Shown here in pieces: positions 18,501 to 27,196 of a DNA stretch of 64,000 nucleotides. The notes under the pieces are model-generated. The model ran no database searches. It saw only the letters and a list, made by a program, of their open reading frames with translations, and had not been told where the DNA came from. This stretch comes from Mangrovimicrobium sediminis (lineage in GTDB: Bacteria > Pseudomonadota > Gammaproteobacteria > Pseudomonadales > Halieaceae): NCBI RefSeq assembly GCF_004745945.1, contig NZ_SRLE01000007.1:62001-126000 (forward strand), read 5' to 3'. The translations under genes were made by a program, and so were the position numbers. How positions within the stretch are numbered: position 1 is the first letter of the stretch; each line of letters opens with the position of its first letter.

Positions 18501-18765
18501 TCTCGGCGCTGCCGCTGTTCGCGGTGGCGACGATGCGCGACAGGTTGGGCAGGTTGCGCAGGTACTCTTCCTGCTCGATGAGGATTTCCTTTTCCACGTC
18601 CTGCGGGGTGGCGCCGGGCCAGGTGGTGCGCACGCTGATCACGCGCACGTCGAGGTCGGGGATCATCTGCACCGGGATGCGCGTCGCCGCGACGATGCCC
18701 AGCACGCAGATGATGAGCGCGACGACCGTGGTGAGGATGCCGCGCTGGACGATCGCCTCGATCAT
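15568..18765 (-). CDS. RND efflux transporter permease (HAE1/AcrB-like)
   Basis: 1065 residues with the usual layout: TM1 at 10-30, a large periplasmic loop, a block of six helices (about 340-540), the second periplasmic loop, and a final helix block (about 865-1050). Typical signatures are present (AGIAFAIGMTLDNSIVVLE near TM4; AIVMFGILGAALVTL near the end). It exports hydrophobic compounds with proton influx, together with the adaptor encoded just upstream (4-bp ATGA overlap). It resembles the AcrB/CusA-like MMPL-type RNDs of Halieaceae rather than a metal pump; no Met-rich metal motif was seen. Confidence 0.92.
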   Translation of the reverse strand: MIEAIVQRGILTTVVALIICVLGIVAATRIPVQMIPDLDVRVISVRTTWPGATPQDVEKEILIEQEEYLRNLPNLSRIVATANSGSAEIELEFPFGTDITEMLIRVNNALAQVPSYPESADEPRIYANSFSSNSFMFFNISPLPGNPRELNMDLQLDYVEDHVKPVLTRVTGVSEVGVYGGAERQIQILIDPARLAQRQLSLTDVRNAIRLRNRDRSGGDLETGKRQYLLRTIGRFEDLDALRSMILARRGDAVIRLQDVAEVQLGHFEKRSITSYNGAQNLFLAIRREAGSNVIAIKEEILGLLGPLNRDVLGPAGMEITIISDDVRYVQESVKNVWQNLALGSLLAVVVMFLFLRSLRATAVGVMGIPICIIVAFLGLLLTGRTINVISLAGIAFAIGMTLDNSIVVLESIELERRRGASRWNAAVTGVKKVWPAVFASTMTTVLVFLPVAFVQQEAGQLYSDIAIAISAAILASMLVAITVLPTAAARLQLAAADEPPDTGARRGFSASGLGARIAGSTLAAVDWLLASTRRQLGCIAFTVLASAAIIEFLTPPAEYLPEGEEPKAFAAMSAPPGYNLSTMHAISQEIEQWLLQYVDADPEDYHAGRSPVPSVSYMNMRVGPQSMRIIAEATDPADIEPLMDALSAKYREYPGMRAFATRGSIITSNDGGTRSINLDIAGPGLSEIYAVAQAAYQRAGEIFDNPRVQTQPSSLTLAQPLLEIHPDWQRAAEIGMSAEELGFTVSALTDGSYVDEFFLADDKIDIYLYSTAGQGAAIDTLPQIPIYTPSGAVLPLGAISALRETVDTSSVRRVNGNRTVTLNIIPPRSVPLERGVEIVRTQLVEYLRERGQVPAGISLSISGAADQLDATRQTLVGNYLVALLIIYLLLVAIFGHWGYPLLIMTSIPLGIAGGIVGLWLLNAVGGLLPLLGAPAVVQPFDMISMLGFLILMGTVVNNPILIVHRAVENFREGAMGAREAVAEAVEARLRPIAMSTITTIFGLAPLVLIPGAGTELYRGVGAIVMFGILGAALVTLTMLPALTAFILQRLEKRNAIAQVGPGKF

Positions 18766-19892
18766 GGCGTGGCCCGGTGGCGTTCGACGATGCGGATGCG
18801 CTGGCCGTCCTTGAGCGCCTCGTTGCCCTGCACCACGACGCGGTCACCGGCGTCCAGCCCACCGCGGATTTCCACCAGGCCGTCGAAGGCGTTGCCCGGC
18901 CGCACCACTTTCTCGCGGGCCAGGGTGCCGTCGGGGCCGTCCTCCACCACCCACACGACCATGCGCCCGTCCGGGTAGTTCAGCGTCGCGTCGCGGGGCA
19001 CTGCGAAGCCGGCGTCACTGTCCGGGATCAACAGGGTGGCCTGTGCCGAGAGGCCGGGCAACAGGGGCGCGTTCGCCGGGTCTTCGGGTACCACGCGCAA
19101 CAGGAAGGTGCGCGCCCCGGTGTCGGTGACCGGGACAATGGTCTGCACGCGGCCGGCGAGTTGCTCGCCCGGTCGCGCACTGAGCGAAAAGCGCACCAAC
19201 GAATCCTCGCCCAGGGCGCTGAGGTAGTCCTCGGCGACGGCGAAGTCCAGGCGCAGGCCCTCGGTGGCCACCAGCTCGAACACGCCTTGGCCCTGTGCCA
19301 CCCATTCGCCGGGGGCGGTCAGCTTGCGGCTGATCACGCCGGCGAAGGGCGCGCGCAGCTCGTGGCGCGCGAGCAGGGCCCTGCGGTAGCCGGCGTCCGC
19401 CGCGGTGCGATCGAGGGCGGCCTGGTCGGCGGCGACCTCGGCTTCCAGTGCGCGCACCGCGGTCTCGGCGATGCTCTGCTGCGGCGCCAGCGCCTCGGCC
19501 TCCCGCAGTCGCCGCCGGGCATCGGTGAGCGCGCTGGTCGCCTGCTCGTGTTCGGCGCTTGCGCTTTGCAACTGCAATTCGGCCAGTTCCGCGTCCAGGC
19601 GCAGCAGCGGGTCGCCGGCGCTCACGCGGTCCCCTTCCTCTGCCAGTACCTCGGTGACCAGGCCGGCGGTGGCCGGTGACAGGCTGGCCACCTGCGGCGA
19701 AGTCACGCTACCGGTGACCTGTACCTGGCGGTAAATCGCCTGCTGGCTGACCGGGCTGACAACGACGGGAACACCTTCATCGGCGGCGTGCGGGCCGCCA
19801 CTCAGGCAGGCGAGGACGATTCCCGCGAGCAGCGGGAGGCGGTTGCGGCAAGGGAGCATAGGGGCTGGGGTACTGACTCGATAGATTCTCAT
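18762..19892 (-). CDS. RND efflux periplasmic adaptor subunit (MFP)
   Basis: 376 residues. It has an N-terminal signal (LLAGIVLACLSGGPHAAD; a Cys gives a possible lipobox), a split biotinyl-lipoyl domain (TAGLVTEVLAEEGDRVSAGD and LRAPFAGVISRKL), an alpha-hairpin between them, and beta-barrel and membrane-proximal domains. It bridges the permease to an outer-membrane channel, which is not encoded here. The start could also be the internal ATG at 19859. A partial Fur-box-like sequence overlaps the ATG, but I do not count it as a site. Confidence 0.9.
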   Translation of the reverse strand: MRIYRVSTPAPMLPCRNRLPLLAGIVLACLSGGPHAADEGVPVVVSPVSQQAIYRQVQVTGSVTSPQVASLSPATAGLVTEVLAEEGDRVSAGDPLLRLDAELAELQLQSASAEHEQATSALTDARRRLREAEALAPQQSIAETAVRALEAEVAADQAALDRTAADAGYRRALLARHELRAPFAGVISRKLTAPGEWVAQGQGVFELVATEGLRLDFAVAEDYLSALGEDSLVRFSLSARPGEQLAGRVQTIVPVTDTGARTFLLRVVPEDPANAPLLPGLSAQATLLIPDSDAGFAVPRDATLNYPDGRMVVWVVEDGPDGTLAREKVVRPGNAFDGLVEIRGGLDAGDRVVVQGNEALKDGQRIRIVERHRATP

Positions 19893-19960
19893 TCTCGTTG
19901 AGAGACTCTAGCACCGAAAATGTTCACCGCAAAATGCGGTTTCGTATCGCCCCGGTGTTT

Positions 19961-20020
19961 ATAGGGGCTTCTATCGGGCCTTCTGCAGGGCCTTCAACAG
20001 GACCTTCAACAGGACCTTCA
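19961..20020 (-). repeat. Five-unit 12-bp tandem array starting at the DUF3833 stop codon
   Basis: On the minus strand the units read TGAAGGTCCTGT (twice), TGAAGGCCCTGC, then two diverged units beginning AGA. Unit one starts with the TGA stop codon, and because the period is 12 the stop is repeated in frame three times. It shares this register with the arrays at 4506-4580 and 50468-50540, although the sequences are unrelated. Confidence 0.85.
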
Positions 20021-20548
20021 GCGGTCATCGCGCAGGATTACCAGCAGCAGGTCGCCGACGTGAAAGCCGAACTTGCTCAGGCGCGATTCATTGACCAGCA
20101 CGTCCGGTGATACCAGGTACATACGGTCGTCGACCTTGACCTCGATGACGTCGCCGCGCCAGGGCACCTGCAGCACGTAGTCGAGGAAAATACTGTTGCC
20201 CGCCTGGCGCAGGGTGGCCGGACCGCTGACATCGCCGGCGCTGCCGATATAGCGGTTCTCGCCGTCCGGGCGCAGGGTCCAGACGCGGCGCTGGGTCTCG
20301 CCATCGTCGAACACGAAGTGCTCGTCGAGGGTGCCGACGCCGTTGTCCCAGCTTGCCTCGATGCGTGCGTTGAAACTGCGGGTGACGCGTCCGGCGCGGT
20401 CCTTGAGTACACCGTGGGCGGTGAGCTGGCCGTTGAAGAATTCGTCGGCACGCAGGCGCGGCTCGCGCCCGGCGTAGTCCTCGACGTCCACCGCGGAGCA
20501 GGCGGTGATGGCTATGGCTATTAGTGCCGTGAGCAGGCTGCGCAGCAT
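20018..20548 (-). CDS. DUF3833 family lipoprotein
   Basis: 176 residues. A short signal ends in ITACSAVDVEDY, a clear lipobox with Cys at position 17. The rest matches DUF3833 (FFNGQLTAHGVLKDRAGRV; WTLRPDGENRYIGSAGDV; YVLQVPWRGD). A start at 20548 gives the signal peptide; the open frame further upstream runs antisense to the DUF2868 gene and is not coding. The function is unknown; homologues are lipocalin-like envelope proteins. It is divergent from the DUF2868 gene. Confidence 0.85.
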   Translation of the reverse strand: MLRSLLTALIAIAITACSAVDVEDYAGREPRLRADEFFNGQLTAHGVLKDRAGRVTRSFNARIEASWDNGVGTLDEHFVFDDGETQRRVWTLRPDGENRYIGSAGDVSGPATLRQAGNSIFLDYVLQVPWRGDVIEVKVDDRMYLVSPDVLVNESRLSKFGFHVGDLLLVILRDDR

Positions 20549-20671
20549 GGGTCTCTCCGGTGAGGTTACGTGGGAGATACGCGCCGCGCCCGCGCTTCGA
20601 TCACTGCCGCCACGTTGCAGTTTGCGTCCCGAGGCGACACTATTAGCGCTCCCCGGTGACGAGAGAACAGC

Positions 20672-22039
20672 ATGCCCGGCAGCGCGCGCCGCCCGACCCT
20701 TGGCGACCTCTACCGCATGTGGCGACAACTGGAAAGCGACCGCGAGAGCAGCCCGGAAAGCCTGCGCCAGCGCGACCACGCGATCGGCCAGCGCTGTCCC
20801 GCGCGCGACGATACTGGCGCCCTGCTGTACTGGCTGGACCAGGCCGGCGCTGCGCCGCAGGCGGCGGCGACCGAGTCGCAGATGACCGTCGTCCTGCGTC
20901 TCGGCGCGCTGTTGTTCGGTGCCCTGGGCATGGCCGGCTTCCTGCTGGCCAGCGACCGCGACCTGGTCAACGTGCCGCTGTTCCTGCTGATTTTCGTGCT
21001 CCTGCAATTCCTGCTCTGCCTGCTCGCCGCGTTTGTCACGGTGCGCGCCCTGCAGGGCGAGCCGCCGGCGTCCTTCGCCCTCAACCCGGTGCGCCTGGCA
21101 CTGCGCGGTGCGCTGCGCGACAGCGAGTACCTGCGCGGCCATACGCCGGTGCTGCGCCTGCTGCTGTTGCGCTATGGCCAGGAAGTGGGCGCGCTGTTCG
21201 CGCTGGGCGCCACCGCCACCTTCCTCGTGCTGCTGGCGTTTATCGATTTCAGTTTCGTCTGGGGGTCCACCCTCGCGGTGAGCGACGACGTGGTCTACGG
21301 ACTCACGCGTGCAGTGGCCGCGCCCTGGTCGGCGCTACTGCCGCAGGCGACGGTATCGCCGGAGCTGGTGGCTGACACCCGCTTCCACGCGGCGCAGCTG
21401 GACCTCGGCAGCATGAACGCCGACAGTCGCCGCGGCTGGTGGCCCTTCCTGCTGCTGTGCATGCTGGTCTACACCCTGTTGCCGCGCCTGTTGTTGTGGG
21501 CGCTGTCCCTATGGGGCTTTCGCCGCCAGGTGGCCGCGGCGCTGGCCGGTTGGCCCGGTGCCGCCAGTGTCCTGGCGCGCATGCGCGCCCCGGTGGTGGA
21601 TACCCGGGCCGAGGGCGAAGGCGCGAAGCCGCCGCGGCAAATGGCAGCGGATGTGGCGCAGGTGGATGCGGACGCGCTGTTGCTGGACTGGGCCGGCGCG
21701 CTGGACAGCGCCGCGCCATCCGGTCGGGCGCGCAGCCAGCGCGAAGGCGTGTTGAGCGCCGGCCTGGGCTCCCCGGCGGAGGATGTCAGCGCGATCAGCG
21801 CCATCAACCGCCGGGCGCCGGACACCCTGCAGGTCGCGGTGCGCAGCTGGGAGCCGCCGATGGCGGACCTCGCCGATGTGCTTTCAGAAGTGCACGGCGT
21901 GCGCGAATGCCGCCTGTTGCTGCTGCCCCTGCACGGCGCGGAGGTGAGCGAGGCGCGCCTCGGCGACTGGCGTTCGTTTGCCGGTCGCCTGCCGTTCACA
22001 CGCACCCAGGTCGTGGTATGGGAGGACGACAAGGCATGA
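20672..22039 (+). CDS. DUF2868 family membrane protein
   Basis: 455 residues with at least four hydrophobic helices (about 72-92, 100-125, 175-200 and 260-285), a soluble C-terminal half, and the DUF2868 signatures (ALLYWLDQAG near the start). It is translationally coupled to the downstream DUF3482 GTPase (ATGA overlap), a conserved pairing in Pseudomonas and relatives. The role is unknown; a membrane partner for the GTPase is the simplest reading. Confidence 0.85.
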   Translation: MPGSARRPTLGDLYRMWRQLESDRESSPESLRQRDHAIGQRCPARDDTGALLYWLDQAGAAPQAAATESQMTVVLRLGALLFGALGMAGFLLASDRDLVNVPLFLLIFVLLQFLLCLLAAFVTVRALQGEPPASFALNPVRLALRGALRDSEYLRGHTPVLRLLLLRYGQEVGALFALGATATFLVLLAFIDFSFVWGSTLAVSDDVVYGLTRAVAAPWSALLPQATVSPELVADTRFHAAQLDLGSMNADSRRGWWPFLLLCMLVYTLLPRLLLWALSLWGFRRQVAAALAGWPGAASVLARMRAPVVDTRAEGEGAKPPRQMAADVAQVDADALLLDWAGALDSAAPSGRARSQREGVLSAGLGSPAEDVSAISAINRRAPDTLQVAVRSWEPPMADLADVLSEVHGVRECRLLLLPLHGAEVSEARLGDWRSFAGRLPFTRTQVVVWEDDKA

Positions 22040-23472
22040 GCCGCGATTCCCAGGTACCCGGCTTCGCGGTGGTCGGCCGGCCCAACAAGGGCAAGTCCTC
22101 GGTGGTCGCCACCCTGGCGCGGGACGACTCCGTACACATCGCGGCGGCCGCCGGTTCCACCCGCGACGTGCGCCGCTTTCCCATGCGCGTGGACGGCGAA
22201 ACCCTCTACGAACTGGTCGATACCCCCGGTATGCAGCGCGCCCGGCAGGTGCTGGCCTGGCTGCGCGAGCACTGCCAGGACGCCGCGGCGCGGCCCGCGG
22301 CGGTGCGCCAGTTCCTGCTCGAGCACAGGGACGACGCACAGTTTGCGGATGAAGTGCACGCCCTGGAGCCGGTGGTGGCCGGCGCCGGCATCATTTACGT
22401 GGTCGATGGCTCGGTGCCGTTTGGCGCGGACTACGAGGCAGAGATGGAAGTGCTGCGCTGGACCGGCCGGCCGAGCCTGGCCCTGGTCAATCCCATCGAG
22501 AACTCGGACTACGTCGAGCAGTGGGTGACGGGCCTCGGGCAGTATTTCCAGACCGTGCGCGTGTTTGACGCCCACCGCGCGGAGCACCACAAGCAACTCG
22601 AACTGCTCAGCCTGTTCGGCCACCTCGACCCCGAGTGGCAGCAACCGCTGCAGCGCGCGGTCAGCGTGTTGCGCGCGGACCGCGAGCGCCAGCACCTGGA
22701 GGCGGCCGAGGCGATTGCGCTGATGGTGGAAGAGGGCATCACCTACAGTGTCAGCCAGGCGCTGCCCGAGGGCGCGCCCGAGGCGCCGGTGAAAAAACTG
22801 CTCTACAACCGCTACTGCCGCCACCTGATCCGCCGCGAGCGGCAGTGCCGCGAGCAGGTCGAAGCGCTGTTCTACTACCGCGAGCTGAAGACGGCCGAGG
22901 CGGGCATGGACTTCGACGAGGAGGAACTCTTCGACCAGGAAAACTGGTACCTGTGGGGTCTGTCACAGCGCCAGTTGCTGGTCGCCGCCGGCGCCGCCGG
23001 CGGCATCGCCGGGGGCAGCGCGGGGATGGTGGTGGACGGCATGGCCGGCGGTCTGTTGCACGGCCTGGGCACGCTGGCCGGCGGCATCGGCGGGGCCATC
23101 GCCTCGTCGCGTCAGGTGCTGCGGCGCAGCGAGGATATCGCGCGCTGGACGGTGAGCGGCATTCCCACCGGCGGGCGGCGCCTGGTCTACGGCCCCTCGC
23201 GCAACCTGAACTTTCCCTTCGTGCTGCTCGGCCGCGCCCTGCAGCACCACCGCCAGGTGAGCCAGCGCACCCACGCCGTGCGCGGCGCGCTGAAGCTCGA
23301 CGAACCGGTGCTGGACTGGCTGGACGATAGCCAGCGGCGCAAGCTGGCGTTGATCTTCGAGGATTTACGCCGCGGCCGGCGCGTCGACCAGCGGCGCAGC
23401 GAACTGGTCGGCCTGCTGCGCGCCTGGTGCCTGGCGGCGGATCACGCCGAGAGCAGTTCCAGCAGCCGCTGA
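22036..23472 (+). CDS. Era/TrmE-like GTPase with DUF3482 C-terminal domain
   Basis: 478 residues. G1 is GRPNKGKSS (residues about 13-21), followed by a Thr in the switch I position (GSTRDVRRF), G3 DTPGM (about 63-67) and a G4-like position reading NPIEN in place of NKxD. The unorthodox G4 means guanine specificity is uncertain. The C-terminal half carries DUF3482 with a glycine-rich, membrane-inserting segment (GAAGGIAGGSAGMVVDG and onward, about 320-360). It probably works with the DUF2868 membrane protein. The 3' end overlaps the convergent hydrolase gene by 31 bp. Confidence 0.87.
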   Translation: MSRDSQVPGFAVVGRPNKGKSSVVATLARDDSVHIAAAAGSTRDVRRFPMRVDGETLYELVDTPGMQRARQVLAWLREHCQDAAARPAAVRQFLLEHRDDAQFADEVHALEPVVAGAGIIYVVDGSVPFGADYEAEMEVLRWTGRPSLALVNPIENSDYVEQWVTGLGQYFQTVRVFDAHRAEHHKQLELLSLFGHLDPEWQQPLQRAVSVLRADRERQHLEAAEAIALMVEEGITYSVSQALPEGAPEAPVKKLLYNRYCRHLIRRERQCREQVEALFYYRELKTAEAGMDFDEEELFDQENWYLWGLSQRQLLVAAGAAGGIAGGSAGMVVDGMAGGLLHGLGTLAGGIGGAIASSRQVLRRSEDIARWTVSGIPTGGRRLVYGPSRNLNFPFVLLGRALQHHRQVSQRTHAVRGALKLDEPVLDWLDDSQRRKLALIFEDLRRGRRVDQRRSELVGLLRAWCLAADHAESSSSSR

Positions 23473-24410
23473 TCGATCCACCCGTGCATACGCCAGTTGG
23501 CGAGGAAGCCGCAGTGACCGCCGTGGGCAGGTGTCTCGACCTTCAGCGTCGGCGGTGAGGCCAGGCGGGCCAGGTCTACCGACGGGATCATCGGGTCGTC
23601 CTGGCTGAGGATGATATGCGTCGGCACCTGCAGATCGGCCAGCGTGTCGCCGGTCAATGCGTAGGCGGCGAAGTAGCTCTCGACGTCGCCAAAATCCGTA
23701 TAGCGCGGCACGAAGAACTCGTTCATCGCATCCAGCGAGTGCAGGCCGAGCAGGCTGTCGCCGTAGCCGAGGTCCGGAAAGTGCTGCAATTTCAGGGTCA
23801 GCGAGCGTTTCCAGCGGTGCAGGAAGTACTGGTGATAAATGAAGCTGCCCTCCATCAGCCGGCGCATGGTGTGCGCCGGGTCCAGCACCGGGCAGATTGC
23901 CACCGCCTGGTCCAGGGCGATGCCCTCATTGTGCGCCTGCGCCGCCACCCGCAGGGTGAAATTCCCCCCCAGTGAATGACCGGCCATGACCGTGCGCACG
24001 TGCGGAAACAGCTGCTGCACCTGGGCCACGGCGTCGAGGATCTCGCGCAGCCGCGCCGAGTGGTAGAGCTCGCGGTTCAGCGCGTGGCTGGGGCCGTGGT
24101 CGCGCAGGTGCAGGCGGAACACCGAGAAACCGGCGTCGAACAGGGTTTGCGCGTTGGACAGCAGGTAGGCCGAGTCGCCGTTGCCCTCCCAGCCGTGCAG
24201 CAGTATCGCCAGGCCCTGCGATGATTCCGGGTGCGGGTTGTAGTAGCCGTGCAGGCGTACGCCATCGCTACACTCCAGCAGCACATCCTGCGCTGCGTTG
24301 CGCAGCGCGCGCGTGCGCCACAGCAGCGGAAGCTTGCGCGGTGCGGTACTGGCGATCAGGGTCTGCGCGTGCGGGTTGCGCAGCAGCGGCGGCGGATTGA
24401 AGTCGGACAT
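23442..24410 (-). CDS. Alpha/beta hydrolase, YheT family
   Basis: 322 residues, full length for the family. It begins FNPPPLLRNPHAQTL, a YheT signature. The oxyanion region is LLHGWEGNGDSAYL, the nucleophile elbow AGHSLGGNF, and acid/base DDPMIP and HGGHCGF. It is probably a carboxylesterase acting on small lipids. The start at 24410 lies 2 bp after the stop of the symporter gene, so the two are likely co-transcribed. Confidence 0.9.
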   Translation of the reverse strand: MSDFNPPPLLRNPHAQTLIASTAPRKLPLLWRTRALRNAAQDVLLECSDGVRLHGYYNPHPESSQGLAILLHGWEGNGDSAYLLSNAQTLFDAGFSVFRLHLRDHGPSHALNRELYHSARLREILDAVAQVQQLFPHVRTVMAGHSLGGNFTLRVAAQAHNEGIALDQAVAICPVLDPAHTMRRLMEGSFIYHQYFLHRWKRSLTLKLQHFPDLGYGDSLLGLHSLDAMNEFFVPRYTDFGDVESYFAAYALTGDTLADLQVPTHIILSQDDPMIPSVDLARLASPPTLKVETPAHGGHCGFLANWRMHGWIDQRLLELLSA

Positions 24411-24412
24411 GG

Positions 24413-25963
24413 TTACAGCTGGAGAATAATGCAGGTGCAGAGTATCAGAACCGCGGTGCCGAGCAAGATTGCGGTGGGTACCGGTGGCAGGCGCAGGCGC
24501 TCGCCGGCCACGTCCGCGGGGCTGCCGGCAGTGACCAGGGCCGCCAGCAGGGCGACGCACCAGCCGGCGGCGAAGCCCAGCAGGTTCCACCACAGCCAGG
24601 ACACCTGGGGCAGGAACAGCCAGGTGAGCAGGTTGGCGAGCAGGCCGCCGACAAAACCGGCGATGGCCGCGCGCTGGCCCAGGCCCGGTCGCAGCACGGC
24701 GACGGTAAACAGCATGAGCAGCGGACCATTGGCCATGGAGCCGACCTTGTTGATCGCCTCCAGTACGGTCGGCGCGATGCTCTCCACCTGGAAGGAAAAG
24801 ACCACGGCGAAGGCGCCCCAGCCGAAGGTGGCCAGCTTGGAGGCGAGGAACAGGCGGCGCTCGGGCAGTTCGCGGAAGCGGGCGATGAAATCTTCCACCG
24901 TGCTGGCGGAGAGGCTGTTGAGCGCCGAGTCGATGGAGGACATGGCAGCGGCGAACAGGCCGACGATGGCCAGCCCCGCCAGCCCGGCGGGAAACTCGCG
25001 GGCGACGAAGGCGGGGAACACCAGGTTGAGGTTGGGCTCGCCGGCGGCGGTGCGCGGCAGGGCATCGATAAACGCGCTGTGCTCCAGCGCGTAGGCGGCC
25101 AGACCCAGTCCCACCAGGCAGTAGGCGAGCACCAGCGGGAAGCGCAGCACGCCGTTCAGCACCAGGATATTAAACAGCTGTTTTTCACTCGCGGCACTTT
25201 GCAGGCGCTGAGCCTGGCTCTGGTCGCAGCCGTAGTAGGCGGCGTAGAGGAACAGGCCGCCGAACAGCATCGGCCAGAAGCCGTAGTTGTTGCCGGTAGT
25301 GAAGCCCCAGTCGTTCACCAGCGGCCGGCTGCGCGCGGCCAGTTCATCCCAGTGCAGGGCCAGCGGCTCGGCCAGCCAGAACAGGGCGAGGATCACCGCC
25401 GCCACCAGCAACAGCATCTGCACCACGTCCGAGATCACCACCGCGCGCATGCCGCCGAGCACGTCGTAGGTAATGGTGATGCCCATGAGGATGGCCACCG
25501 CGGCGGGGAAGGGGATGCCGGTGATCAGGCCGATGACCGCGGCCACGCCGTACACGGTGACGCCGGTGGCGACGCCGCGAAAAAACAGGAAACAGCCGCT
25601 GGCCAGCAGCCGTGCGCCCAGGCCCAGGCGCCGCTCCAGGTAGGCGTAGATGGAGATGACGCCGCTGCGGTACACCGGTAAAAACAGGGCGCACAGCACC
25701 AGCATGGCCAGCGGCACCGCCAGTTCGTACTGCAGCCAGAGCAGGCCGCCGGCGGCGGCAAAGCCGACGAAGGCCGGCGCGCCGAGCAGGGAGTTGGTGG
25801 AGCACTGGGTAGCGATGATCGAGCCGGCCAGCGCCCAGCCGGGCAGGCGGTGGCCGCCGAGGTAGTAGTCCTCGCGGGAACTCTGGCGCCGGCCGATGAA
25901 ATAGGCGAGGGCGAGCATGGCGGCCAGGTAGGCGCCGAGTACGGTCCAGTCGAGAGCTTGCAT
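24413..25963 (-). CDS. Sodium:solute symporter (SSS) family transporter
   Basis: 516 residues with about 13 hydrophobic helices. The N-terminal part has YYLGGHRLPGWALAGSIIATQCSTNSLLG, containing the conserved substrate/sodium-site region, and GLFAAAMSSIDSALNSLS in TM8 carries the SxxS sodium-site serines. The substrate is unknown. It lies next to kbl on the same strand, with a 20-bp gap, so amino-acid-related solutes are possible but unproven. Confidence 0.88.
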   Translation of the reverse strand: MQALDWTVLGAYLAAMLALAYFIGRRQSSREDYYLGGHRLPGWALAGSIIATQCSTNSLLGAPAFVGFAAAGGLLWLQYELAVPLAMLVLCALFLPVYRSGVISIYAYLERRLGLGARLLASGCFLFFRGVATGVTVYGVAAVIGLITGIPFPAAVAILMGITITYDVLGGMRAVVISDVVQMLLLVAAVILALFWLAEPLALHWDELAARSRPLVNDWGFTTGNNYGFWPMLFGGLFLYAAYYGCDQSQAQRLQSAASEKQLFNILVLNGVLRFPLVLAYCLVGLGLAAYALEHSAFIDALPRTAAGEPNLNLVFPAFVAREFPAGLAGLAIVGLFAAAMSSIDSALNSLSASTVEDFIARFRELPERRLFLASKLATFGWGAFAVVFSFQVESIAPTVLEAINKVGSMANGPLLMLFTVAVLRPGLGQRAAIAGFVGGLLANLLTWLFLPQVSWLWWNLLGFAAGWCVALLAALVTAGSPADVAGERLRLPPVPTAILLGTAVLILCTCIILQL

Positions 25964-25983
25964 CGGGCCAGTCTAGCGAACCC

Positions 25984-27186
25984 TCAGGCGAGTGTCTCCC
26001 GCGCGCGGCCGAAGGCCTCCAGGGCCATCGCCAGGTCGTCGTCGGTGAGCGCCGCGGACATCTGCGTGCGGATGCGCGCACGCCCCTCGGGCACCACCGG
26101 GTAGGAAAACGCGATGACATACACGCCGAAGCCGAGCAGGGCCTCGGCCAGGCGCGCGGCCTTTACCGCGTCGTGGAGCATGACCGGCACGATGGGGTGC
26201 TCGCCGGGCAGCAGCTCGAAACCCTGTTTTTCCAACCCCTCGCGGAACACCGCGGTGTTGTGGGCCAGGCGCTCGCGCAGGGCGGGCTCCTCGTCCACCA
26301 GTTGCAGGGCGCGGATCGCCCCGGCGACCACCGGCGGCGCTACCGTGTTGGAGAACAGGTAGGGCCGCGAGCGCTGGCGCAGCAGCCCGACCACCTCGGC
26401 GCTGGCCGCGGTATAGCCGCCGGAGGCGCCGCCCAGGGCCTTGCCCAGGGTGCCGGTGATGATGTCGACGCGGTCCATGCAGCCGCGCAGCTCGTGGGTG
26501 CCGCGGCCGCCGGCGCCGATGAAGCCGGTGGCGTGGCAGTCGTCGAAGTGCACCAGGGCGTCGTAGCGGTCCGCCAGTTCGCAGATCTTGTCCAACTGGG
26601 CGATATAGCCGTCCATGGAGAACACGCCGTCGGTGCTGATCAGCTTGAAGCGTGCCCCCGCGGCATCCGCCGCCTGCAGCTGCGCCTCGAGGTCGGCCAT
26701 GTCGTTGTTGCGGTAGCGAAAGCGCTGGGCCTTGCACAGGCGGATGCCGTCGATGATGCTGGCGTGGTTCAGCGCGTCGGAGATCACCGCGTCCTCGGGG
26801 CCGAGCAGGGTCTCGAACAGGCCGCCGTTGGCGTCGAAGCAGGAGGGGTAGAGGATGCAGTCCGCGGTGCCGAGGAAGGCCGCCAGTTGCTGCTCCAGCT
26901 GCTTGTGCAGGGTCTGCGTGCCGCAGATGAAGCGCACCGAGGCCATGCCGTAGCCCCAGTCCGCCAGGCCCTGGGCCGCCGCCGCGTTGACCTCGGGGTG
27001 CTGGGCCAGGCCCAGGTAGTTGTTGGCGCACAGGTTGAGCAGCTCGCGTTCGGGGGCCTGGCCGCCGCCGGCGACGCCGACATGGGCGCCCTGGGGCGTG
27101 CTGATCTGGCGCTCGCGCTTGTACAGCCCCGCCGCCTCGATGGCGGCCAGCTCGCCGGCCAGGTGCTCGGTAAATCGCTCGTTCAC
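25984..27186 (-). CDS. kbl: Glycine C-acetyltransferase (2-amino-3-ketobutyrate CoA ligase)
   Basis: 400 residues (E. coli Kbl has 398). A PLP-dependent alpha-oxoamine synthase: HTIST-type N-terminus is replaced by [25 protein letters not shown] supplies the PLP Asp/His, and [11 protein letters not shown] the PLP lysine. It splits 2-amino-3-oxobutyrate with CoA into glycine and acetyl-CoA, after Tdh. I place the start at the GTG at 27186 because AGGAGG lies 6 bases upstream; no ATG fits the family start. Confidence 0.94.
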   Translation of the reverse strand: MNERFTEHLAGELAAIEAAGLYKRERQISTPQGAHVGVAGGGQAPERELLNLCANNYLGLAQHPEVNAAAAQGLADWGYGMASVRFICGTQTLHKQLEQQLAAFLGTADCILYPSCFDANGGLFETLLGPEDAVISDALNHASIIDGIRLCKAQRFRYRNNDMADLEAQLQAADAAGARFKLISTDGVFSMDGYIAQLDKICELADRYDALVHFDDCHATGFIGAGGRGTHELRGCMDRVDIITGTLGKALGGASGGYTAASAEVVGLLRQRSRPYLFSNTVAPPVVAGAIRALQLVDEEPALRERLAHNTAVFREGLEKQGFELLPGEHPIVPVMLHDAVKAARLAEALLGFGVYVIAFSYPVVPEGRARIRTQMSAALTDDDLAMALEAFGRARETLA

Positions 27187-27196
27187 GGCTGCCTCC

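Noticed and set aside
16237-18978. Long + strand open frame (913 codons) opposite the RND permease gene.
   Set aside because: A shadow of the high-GC coding strand: composition is Arg/His/Gly-rich without any family pattern, while the opposite strand is a clear RND protein.
19860-19905. Fur-box-like GAGAATGAGAATC at the start of the RND adaptor gene.
   Set aside because: It matches only part of the 19-bp consensus and overlaps the putative start codon; the pump shows no iron link.
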